This document shows, in pieces, positions 48,781 to 58,210 of a stretch of DNA of 64,000 bases. The position numbers and the translations under genes are program-made. The notes under the pieces are model-generated. The model searched no databases, was not told where the DNA came from, and worked only from the letters and a program-made list of their open reading frames with translations. Each line of letters begins with the position of its first letter. The first letter of the stretch is position 1. Origin of the DNA: Polytrichum commune (Eukaryota; Streptophyta; Polytrichopsida; Polytrichales; Polytrichaceae); NCBI GenBank assembly GCA_950295325.1, contig OX485805.1, forward strand, positions 46,276,758-46,340,757, read 5' to 3'.

Positions 48781-49566
48781 CACTGAGGGTGGCCAATGGG
48801 TGAGGGTACGTTGATATCGAGTTGGTGTGCATTAGTGTTGGATGGGTGTTGAGTGGGGGTTAGGTGGGTATTAAATGGGCGTTGAGTTCGCGTTGGATGC
48901 CAATGGGTTAGTAATGGGTGCCAATGGGTTGAAGTCAAAATGCCAATGGGTTAGTACATGATGCCAATGGGTTGGTGTTGGGTTGGAATTGGTAGGTGTT
49001 ATGGGGTTTCTTTGGCACATTACGTGCAAATCCCAATTATTCTAAAAGCATTTAAAAAAAGCATTTAACCTCCTTGGCCTTCAAAAACCCAAACCCCTCC
49101 ACAAATAAAGGATTTGGGCTTTAAAATATGCATCCAAAAAATTGGACGTCAACAATCACTTCACCTCCTACACCTTCAAAAAACCAAAATCCACAAATAT
49201 TAAGCACGTGGACTTCAAAATATGCATCAACATCAACATACATTTAAGCATTAACACATCCAAAAAAAAACAAAACCCACAAAAATTAAGGACTTGGGCT
49301 TCAAAATATGCATTACAAATTGATCATTAACATACGTATGACCTCCAATATTGAATCAAAGAACCAAGCAAAACCAAATAAGAAAGAAAGAGAAGAACTT
49401 ACCTTGAAGATGGCCAATTGACTAAGATCACCAACGTGACCAAAAGAACCAACACCATGTGTGGCAAGTGAAAGAGGAGAGGGGGAGAGAATAGCAACAC
49501 TAGAGTTCTTATTCTCACTAGTGTAGTCGCAGTAGTGTTGAGTTCAAGATGACAATGGCATTTAAG

Positions 49567-49930
49567 GGCCGGTTTACACTACGGTGGAGAAGTCCACCGG
49601 TCATGAAAAAAAGGGCGTTTCTCAATTGTGATTGGTCGAAAATGCAACTCTTGACCGGTGGGTGTTTACACTAGGTGAAGAAAACAATGGTGGTGAACTT
49701 TTCTCATGGATGATAAAATGACATGGCCGCCTACATGGCGGCACTTTTTGGAGTTGGGCTTCTCCGGAGGAGGAGTTTCTTGTATGGCCTCAAGAGGCCG
49801 GAGAAGCCCAACTCAATAAAAATAATTTATTGCCTTTAATTCTTCTCCGGCACATTCACCATTTGCCTCATAACACTATATTAAACATTTCGGGACTTTC
49901 GGGAGTCCCAAAGTGAAGATTTTTTTACAT
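49567..49930. mobile_element. Possible transposon terminus with internal hairpin
   Basis: At the point where copy B homology stops, the sequence reads GGGCCGGTTTACACTA after TTAA, similar in style to PIF/Harbinger ends with TAA-type targets. A related internal stretch (GTTTACACTA) recurs at about 49667. CCACCGGTCA/TGACCGGTGG form an inverted pair. GAGTTGGGCTTCTCCGG (about 49754) is mirrored by CCGGAGAAGCCCAACTC (about 49799), a 17-bp hairpin stem. The opposite terminus was not found in the window, so element status is uncertain. Confidence 0.4.
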
Positions 49931-49939
49931 TTTGGGGAC

Positions 49940-50215
49940 ATGGGAACATATTTATTGCTCCCAGGAACATGCAACTAGCTTGTGGGAACGTGGGAACAAT
50001 GAATTTAGACCATGTGAATGCCAGATGCGCACGTGGGAACCTATGTATGGGAACGTTAAAGCGAACGCATAAACGCTCTATGGGAACATGGGAACGATAT
50101 ATGGGAACGTTGGGAACGTTCTATGGGAACGCGGGAACGCTCTATGGGAACGTATGTGCGCACTGTGGAACGGGGGAACAAGAAGACATTTTGTGGCTAC
50201 ATGGGAACGGTGTGT
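49940..50215. repeat. GGGAAC-rich degenerate array
   Basis: Fourteen exact GGGAAC hexamers lie in about 270 bp on the plus strand, mostly as TATGGGAACG or GTGGGAACG with irregular spacing. It sits downstream of the DUF7869-like gene. Microsatellite decay is possible; so is a protein-binding array. Confidence 0.85.
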
Positions 50216-50669
50216 GGTCGCGGCAGGGTAGTGTGGTTTGCAAACGTGATAGAAGGGGTGTTTGTGGTGTGCACAGTGACAGACCGAGGGCTCATTAATA
50301 CAAGTAAACCCAAACCCACATCCAAATACAAAGGATAGACCTTGCATTACATACTTCAAAGTTCAAATTACAACACTTCACATTAGATAAATGAACCCAC
50401 CCTCTATAATGCTGGTGGTTTCCATTAAGAGTTGCACGGGTACACCGTGCCCACAATGGGGTTCCATTTAGCTGCATAGTGTTGAAATCAACAAAAATTG
50501 CACCCACATGTCCGAGAGGAGCCATGATGGTCTCCCATCGAGGAACCACCCCAAAAAAATTAGTACCAATCATTGGAGTATTTGATGTGGTGTCTCACAT
50601 TGTCAAGGAAATCACATCTAATCATGAATCATTGTGTGACGACTACGATGTGGGTTTTCCAGTCTCGCA

Positions 50670-53600
50670 TTACGAGGAAGGGTTGCCCCGAGCTCCCCGT
50701 CTACCAGTTGCACGGCCACGACCTCGAGTTCCATGTCCACCCCCTACATTTCCACGTCCACGACCTACTCGTCGCGCACTCGGCACATCAACGTCCTCCT
50801 CAACCGCCATCCCTCCGCGCTCTTGCGCAGAACAACGGCGAAGGTTGTCTTTGGCAAATTCAATCTGCTCTGGTGGAATAGTAATCTTAAGGGGCTCAAC
50901 ATCTTCATGTGCAGGTAGAGGCCATGCTGCCAAGATGCAGTCAATTGGTTGCCAGTCGGGGATGGAATATTTCGAATCGGCTTTCCACTTGAAGTTCGTG
51001 TTGGAGTCCCAACCATGGTATTTCTTTGTTATGTCTCTAGCAGTTGAAGTGGGAGTGAACCATTGTACCAGAATCTGACGGGGATGGTCCCCAGTGACGT
51101 TCAAGTTTGGTGGACACAAAGCTCGGCACACCCAAATGGGTCTATCAATATCTTGATCTTGGGGTCGAAGAATGAGGAAATGCCCCTCATGCACGTTGTC
51201 GGCAATGCGGAAAGCCGGTGCAGGTCGAAGGTTAGAGGGGCCCACATAATGGTCATCTGGTTGGTGTTCCTCACGAAGTTCACCAGTACTCATGAAAGGA
51301 TGTGCGTCCCTTTCGATTCGGGAGGATGGCCAGAATCCCTCCTGGAGTGCCAATCCCGCAGTGTACACATTTGTGAGGGGTGCCCGTAATGCCTCCAGTA
51401 CCCCAGTCCAGTATTGTAAAAGATGTGTTTGTGAGCCCCTATATGCTCCGGTCATGTCATGGTCACATATAGATTGCCAGTAGTCAACAAACCCTTGCAA
51501 CCCAACAAGAACATCGTCCAGTTTTGCCATTTCTCGAGGTTTAGCAGGGTAAGGTTCCCCAGGTGGGAAAACTGGCTCCCCCTTTATGTTGGATTTCCAC
51601 ATCAATATGCCATCCTTGGGCAACCATTCATCATGCGTACTAAGCACCTTGTAATGCATGACGGGCCAACCATCATCCCGTACAACAAATTTGAATTGTT
51701 GGGCTTTCGTATGGCCAATGAGTTTGTCTTGGCCATCAGGAATGTACTCACTAACAAAAGCCCTCCAATCTGGAAGCTCCTCTATCATATGTGGGATGAT
51801 AGGGACCTTCTCCATGTCCATGTATGATTTCATGAGCAAGGGGATAGTGGGGTAATCATGTTCACGCAAGTCCATACTCCATCTACCAAATGAAGCGTCA
51901 ATGTCGTCATGTGTATGACCAACTAAAAGGTAAGACACGTGGACCTCTGTGAATATACCTTTGGCCGTGAGCATGGACCAAAATGCCTTCACATATCTAC
52001 ACTTGTTGTCCTTCCAACAATTATCGAGTTGAACATGCAAAACGGGTGGAAGCGAGACAGCTGGAATAGGCTCACTAGGTGGAGGTCATAATCCTGACAA
52101 ACATACATCACTCCCATGAAGAACAGCACGATAAAGCGGTGACCGACCCGCACCATGGAATAGCATGCGAGATGATGAAGCCGGGGGCTGTTCCAAATCG
52201 CGAAGAAGCCTCGCAAATGAGCCCACAGTATGGTTGCAATCACCAGGATACAAATCCAATGCATAATGAGCATATCTCTCATCTCCATGGCCATGAGCCA
52301 TCATGCCTGTCACGGAAAGTGGTAGTTTCGTGAACATATCAGTGTCTTTGTTCTTGTTAGCAAAGCATGGAGATGCAGTTTTGCCATGGTCCATTTTGTC
52401 GTGAATGATGGTCAAAACCTTGCGCGGATGCTCAATGGACAACGCTCTCATACAACGGTAAGCATTACGAGCGGATTCTTGCTGTGCCTGGTGCTTCTCC
52501 AACTGCTTGGAAAACCCGATGTGTGCGGCAGAACCTTTAACATGTTGAAGAATAATAGCCATAAGTGAATCGCATTTCCCACAGCGAGCAAAATTGTCCC
52601 CTGCTCTTTTTGTCACGTAGTGCTTAAAATAATTCTGTCTTATTTGGCTCAAAGTCGAAAGAGAGATTGGTTGCAACCCACATTTGTCATTCACCTGAAT
52701 ATCATACCACATACAACATTTAGACAGCCACAGAAATGAGAACACCTGGATTGAGGCAATCACTAACAACACATTGAAAATGGACTAAGTGGAACATCGG
52801 GAGCCTACTAACCTGGTTGATTGTAACTAAAAATTTCTTCCATTTTGTGCCGCGAGGCAAGACCATCTCCACTACTCGAGTACCATTAGGCAAAGTGCGG
52901 GATTTATGAGGCATCATGTCCGCTTTGTCCTCTAAGAGGTTGGAAAGAGTGGCAGTGGCTTGCTGAGTGGACACACGATACCGTTTGGTGTTCAAGTTCC
53001 CATGGTCTCGTGGTCGCACCCCACAATTGAACTCTTGTCGATTTCTGTAGAACGCGGTTTTTGAAATCACAAATATGTGCCTCCATGCGATTAGGCAAAT
53101 ATCACGTCCACTAAGTGTTACCACATTCGTATGCCCCCCCGGAAGTGGATGTACTTGTCCGTGGACCTCAAGACGTTTTGCATGCCTCATCCTTGTGGAG
53201 CAATCATAAAATTCAGTTCGAAGAGCGAGAGCCTCATCTCTAGGAAAGAATCTAAGGCACTCGCGATCACAACACAAAACTGCAGATAGTTGTTGTATGC
53301 TTGCATTGGTTAGTATTTGGGATTTTTTCGTTGGCTTACGACGCTCTGGTATCCTGGATGTTTCATACGCTCTCTTCCCGTCCTTCCTTCGCTTCTCCAG
53401 CGACTTGGTTTGTGCCCGTAATCTGTGGCCACTAACAAGGAGATGATGTGCCAGAGTGCAACCACCGTGGAAAACACGAGAGATTGGCCACGCCCTCAAA
53501 GCAAACATGGCCCCCATGTCCATCATGCCATGAATAGGCTCCATTATTAGTACACCAACGTGATCAGGTCCCAAACATTTGTCTTCCACGCAGTCAATTG

Positions 53601-53863
53601 GGTTTACATTACGGCAAATTCCTTTTGCCATATTGTGTCCATGTTCATTCACAAGCATAACAGGCTTGTTCACCCAATCATCCCTACGAAGTCCACTGCA
53701 ATTCGGGTCAATATCTTCAACCGGAACAGTTTCATCTTCCGAGAATATTGCGTCGGAAAGGGATGACCCCTGCACAAACACTTCATTAGTAAAACATATT
53801 CCAACAAACAATGTGAAACATCTTAGTTTAGAAAACCACCTCTGTGGTAGATTCCGCATCCAT
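50670..53863 (-). pseudogene. DUF7869-like gene with one in-frame stop (putative transposon-derived)
   Basis: Minus strand. Exon 1 53863-53840 begins with ATG (MDAESTTE), exon 2 53769-52813 starts after TTTGTGCAG, and exon 3 52694-50670 starts after GATATTCAG. All junctions are phase 0. Exon 2 is Cys/His-containing and basic. Exon 3 holds a Cys pair (CGKC) and then, after a TGA at 52088-52086, the signature HVQLDNCWKDNK... LLVGHTHDDIDASFGRW typical of DUF7869 proteins, ending in an Arg/Gly-rich tail (RRVGRGRGN). About 200 codons before and 470 after the TGA lie in the same frame with no other damage. The family is multicopy in many eukaryotes and I infer a transposon origin; its biochemical function is unknown to me. 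A single late nonsense mutation, or a sequencing error, would explain the break. Confidence 0.8.
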
Positions 53864-54085
53864 GTGCTCGGCCAATCTGCACAAGAACACTTGCGCGGTC
53901 AGTGTTACAACTTAGGCCTGATATAGCTTCACGTACCATTCGCTATTGAATCATATTAGTGCTTGTACTCGCAATCACCAAACGTTTAAACTAAAAACAC
54001 AACTGTAGATATCCTAAAGAACGAAAACTTCATCCTGTATTATCTGCCTTGTGACCTCACTAGATATCACCTATATCACCTGTTA

Positions 54086-54179
54086 CAATATGTCGTGTAT
54101 GTGGCGCGGGCATGCATCCCACTTTCACTCGATCGAGTGAAAGTGGGATGCATGCCCGCGCCACATACACGACATATTG
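54086..54179. repeat. 94-bp perfect palindrome, family 2 core at centre
   Basis: Arms of 47 bp match without mismatch or spacer, centre between 54132 and 54133. The central 26 bp (54120-54145) are the recurring core around TTTCACTCGATCGAGTGAAA. The outer arms (caatatgtcgtgtatgtgg...) are specific to this site. The palindrome lies about 220 bp upstream of the DUF7869-like start codon. Confidence 0.98.
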
Positions 54180-54299
54180 GGCCCTTCATGCCTTTTCTTT
54201 TCTCAGAAAATCCGGTCATAAATAGATGTTACCCAATCTATCCCACCCGATTAACACCTACCTCCCTCTATACATATTATTTGTGTCGATAATAAAAAC

Positions 54300-54380
54300 G
54301 TCGATCACCAAACAATCACATCCTCTCCCCAGAAACTAATCACATCCTCATCCCCAAACAATCACATGTTCATCCCCATG
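54300..54380. repeat. Short tandem repeat, unit about 27 bp, three copies
   Basis: 'caatcacat..tcatcccca' type units directly precede the three-core palindrome cluster. Confidence 0.7.
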
Positions 54381-54527
54381 CAATCGACTCGCCAGCCCAC
54401 TTTCACTCGATCGAGTGAAAGTGGTGGGCCTGCCAGCGCCGCGCCACAAAACTTTCACTCGATCGAGTGAAAGTGGGCTGGCGAGTCGATTGCAGGCCCA
54501 CCACTTTCACTCGATCGAGTGAAAGTG
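54379..54527. repeat. Three family 2 palindrome cores with inverted flanking units
   Basis: Cores at 54398-54423, 54451-54474 and 54502-54527, 52 bp apart. The left flank of core 1 (TGCAATCGACTCGCCAGCC) reappears inverted to the right of core 2, and the right flank of core 1 (GGTGGGCCTGC) reappears inverted to the left of core 3. The unit between cores 2 and 3 is therefore the inverse of what a direct tandem array would carry. Confidence 0.95.
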
Positions 54528-55583
54528 TTGGGCCTCCCAGCGCCGGTTGTTCGGGCCGTACTGTACGGACTGCAGGGATGGGTACAGGGCCCCGCAAATA
54601 TGGTGCCGCTGCAATGCTCCATGCATATGGAACGGCACATTGAACAGCGCCTCTTCGATCAGGTGTTTCTTGTTGTGTAGGACCGAACCTTGTGTGAAAT
54701 TGATCCCTGGAAGGGATAGAAAGAAGAATGTTGTGGTGTTGTGCTCCCTGGCACAAAGGGCGACAAAAGAGGGTTCGAGTGTGCTCCTTCCAGGCTTATA
54801 TAGTCGGGTGTAGCAGAATTGGTGGGAGAATAGTGCCCTAATCCAATTTTGAAGGTTCCCTCCCTTTCGTTTTAGGCCGTCACAGATCCGTATGCGGACG
54901 GCTTTTGATGCCTTTGGGTGGGTTTTTACATGCACCTTGATACAATTGTGTTAGTGGGATTGTTTTGCATTATTTTCGGCATGATGTGTTTAAGCCAATC
55001 CGGTCCACCCCCAATCCTGTAATGATAGTTAGCACATCGCCCACTCTTGGGCATCACTACTATGAGCGCGTACTACCCGCTGGTACACCTTTGGATCCAA
55101 GTTTGATTGATGAGATGAAAACACGCCAGAATGTGGTCCTATCAACAGGTACCCTCAGCCCACCACTTCCATCGCACTTGTGGCATCACACCCTGCTATT
55201 GAGGCGCGTACAACGTTGAGGTACTCACAAGCGCTCATTGTCGTTGCAACCTACATTTGTGCACCGGCTTCAAGGTTGAAGATATTTGCACCCCTAGACC
55301 TTGAATCTCTTGAAAAGAAATGGATGTCCCCAACATGTCATAACAATTACAATTAAATCATCGGCCCTCATCCCAACGTATCTATGTATGCTTGTAGTAT
55401 TGCAGATAAATTGCCATGCTCCCAATGCTATCGGAGTGGTTTATGGCACCCCGATGAGTTCTCCTTCCGAAATTCATATTAACTATTTCAATATTAATCC
55501 AAAATTAATTATTATGTGGGTGGGTCCAATTTCCAATTACAATGTGCTTTGCACATCTCTCAACATTGACATAATGTCTTAAT
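54528..55583. other. No gene recognised
   Basis: Open frames on both strands around 54500-54935 arise from the GC-rich palindrome cluster and share no recognisable domain. The rest is unremarkable. Confidence 0.5.
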
Positions 55584-55876
55584 AACTTCCCAATAGAGGT
55601 TAGTAACTTCCCAACTTCCCAATAGAGGTTACTAGTAACTTCCCAATAGAGATTAATAACTTCCCAATAGAGGTTAGTAACTTCCCAATAGAGATTAGTA
55701 ACTTCCCAATAGAGGTTAGTAACTTCCCAATAGAGATTAGTAACTTCCCAACTTCCCAATAGAGGTTACTAGTAACTTCTCAATAGAGATTAGTAACTTC
55801 CCAATAGAGGTTAGTAACTTCCCAATAGAGATTAGTAACTTCCCAACAGAGGTTAGTAACTTCCCAATAGAAGCAA
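55584..55876. repeat. 21-bp minisatellite with higher-order structure
   Basis: About 13 copies of TAACTTCCCAATAGAGGTTAG alternate with a variant ending GAGATTAG. A longer variant with a doubled AACTTCCC occurs at 55604 and 55741, giving a 137-bp higher-order period. Confidence 0.95.
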
Positions 55877-56128
55877 ATTAGGAAGGGGCTTATTAACCCC
55901 ATTATAGTAACCCCATTGGGCTTATGGGGTTCAACAATTCATAAATTAAATTGGAAGAATTTGAAATTTGCGCCTCCAACTTCATCTGAGGATGCCGTCT
56001 CGAATTGACCCTAGACCCTTCTACCCTATTTAACAATTAGTCCAATACCCTAAATGAAAGGTGAAAAGTGCATGTGTGGGTTAATATTAGTGAAGATTGA
56101 GTAGCCTCTGGAGGCCCATCAGCCTACT

Positions 56129-56164
56129 TAAACCCTAAACCCTAAACCCTAAACCCTAAACCCT
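56129..56164 (-). repeat. Interstitial telomeric repeat (CCCTAAA on plus strand)
   Basis: Five uninterrupted units of the plant telomere heptamer, read as TAAACCC on the plus strand, in otherwise ordinary sequence. Confidence 0.95.
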
Positions 56165-57414
56165 ATACTCGAAGTACCACTTTGGTTTGCATTTGAAGCA
56201 AATAATGAATGGGCTACCATGATACAAAACCAATCCCAAATATATTTGATATTCATATTAAGTGCTATGTCTGAATCGGTTGCTTCCACCATTGGTCACA
56301 CTTTTTACATTATTTTGTTAGGTCCAATAGCTAAGTCATAGTCTAAGAACTCTAAAATGATTTGAATCAGCTGATCAAACTAGTCAATTTAAAGCGTTGT
56401 CTACATTTGAGCACGTCGTAAGTTAATCTCATCCTAACACGTGTTCATTTAGTGTTCCCTCATAACTGCACGTATTACAAGCATACAACTCTTGGACAAT
56501 TGATCTGCGTTAGTGACAAATATAGGTGTTTAATTAAGAAGCGCGAACATAAGGCCCTCAAACCTTAATCACCATGTGTCCAAGTGTCTTCGTGGCAATA
56601 ATGCATCCAAATAAATGCATGGCTTGGACCCTGTAGGAAGCAGTTACAACACTGGCCATTCCCGCAAATTCCTGTGAGCATGCCACGTGTCACATATCTT
56701 CACATCATGTCTTCAAAAGTTCACGCCCAAGCAGTTGCTCTTGCAATGGTCGGAGTCAATTGTTGAAAGTGCCTATATTGTTCGTAATTGGGAGTTCACC
56801 CATTGGATCTCCCCTTTATGACCTCTCCACTTTCCTTCCATCCACACTCATAACCTTAGTACGTGTAATTAGGTTGCCTTCGCAAATGGGTAAAGTTGTG
56901 TTGCCTCTTACATCGCCTCTTTACGCAAGCAACTTTCCATAGGTCAAACTCGGATCAAAAACCTTATATTAAGTTTTTTGGTTCATTCCTATCACAATTA
57001 AAGTCCATACAAAATTTGTGTATTTTGTTGTACTGGTAATAAATAATCAAGTAATGTGACATGCCAATAGATTAGTGCAAGACTACCTAATTGCCAATAT
57101 TGGTGTAGGTAGATTCATTGGCATTTATTTGAGCTACTAGTCTAAGAGACAAATTGAATCCAAACTTAAGTTAGAGTTAGAGCAAACCAAGAGCTACCTC
57201 AATTGATGGAAACAGGGATTTGAGTATATTTGGATTATGCATTAATTTTGGACAACACAACTGCCTAGTAGTATATGGCGTGCACTAGATTGGAAAACTA
57301 CATGAAATTAATATAATGGTGGTTGGCAAATATGGCATACATTGTCAAACATTTGAAGTTGTCACTGATTGTTGTGTTGTCACTCCCACTCCAGTGCGCA
57401 ATAATTGTGAACTT
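56165..57414. other. Segment between opposed telomeric blocks, no gene
   Basis: No coding frame with splice support and no repeat recognised. Confidence 0.5.
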
Positions 57415-57441
57415 TTTAGGGTTTAGGGTTTAGGGTTTGGG
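57415..57441 (+). repeat. Interstitial telomeric repeat (TTTAGGG on plus strand)
   Basis: Three exact TTTAGGG units followed by degenerate TTTGGGG and TTTATGGG, opposite in orientation to the block at 56129. Confidence 0.9.
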
Positions 57442-58210
57442 GTTTATGGGTTAAGTTATTTAGTGGGCTCCAATCTGCCTTTGAAATCCAATGAGCTCAG
57501 TTATGTGCAAAATGCAAGGGTGGCCATTACGAATGGAACGGTCATTTGAAGCTCCAATGTGGTGTTTTGAAAAATGGGGTAACGTTATGGTCACTAACCT
57601 TTCACCATTTAAACTAGTGATCAATCTTGGGTCAAGTAACATAGTGACATTTCAAACATATTGGCATAAATATGCTTACAATTCAACCTACAAGCCTCAA
57701 CCCTCCATCCTAAACATGCACTCTAAAAACTAAAACTCTATGCCTGAACCCCAAGTTCTAAACGTTACCCCTAGACAATGAGTTTAATATCTAGCCGACG
57801 TTGAATGAATCATATCATCGTGACGAAGGCCACAAACCTATGCATTGGGGAGTCAAGTGTTCCACATGTTGATGGATGAGAGTAAACTTGTCAAAGCATA
57901 ATTATTATACCCATAAGAAGTTTACACATTTGGTATGACACTAGTCTTATAACTAGTGTTAGACATAAACGCGCCACCACCCTCCCTACGACCATGCACC
58001 TTCTCTTATCTTTGTTAAGAAATTTTCACATCCTTACTAACACTAAATTTGGGCATGTGACTTACCATAGTCCAAGTTTAGTGTTTGAGTTCACAATGAA
58101 TGTTACTTACTTTCATCTAGGGTTACTAATATTTAGTGTATGCGTTCGTATTTTGTGTATCTAACACTAAATATCACTAGAGTGGGTTGGGACATATATG
58201 CACCACTATA
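57442..58210. other. No gene recognised
   Basis: AT-rich. Isolated short frames only (for example 57491-57733), without splice support. Confidence 0.5.

Larger units (their letters stand above)
38586..49566. repeat. Segmental duplication copy B
   Basis: Direct-orientation partner of 17504-31428. It lacks the MITE and both solo LTRs of copy A and shows single-copy empty target sites for two of them (39214-39221 and 48777-48781) and an uninterrupted exon 1 at the third. Homology ends abruptly at 'catttaag', where copy B continues with 'ggccggtttacac', which looks like a transposon terminus. Confidence 0.97.

Noticed and set aside
17504-49566. Duplication as an assembly artefact
   Set aside because: Copies differ by many substitutions, small indels and three insertions with proper target duplications, which a collapsed or duplicated contig would not show.
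54403-54935. Overlapping 60-140-codon frames near the palindrome cluster
   Set aside because: GC-rich palindromic sequence keeps several frames open at once; no domain, no splice borders and no consistent start.
56129-56164. True chromosome end
   Set aside because: Only five units, flanked on both sides by kilobases of non-telomeric sequence.
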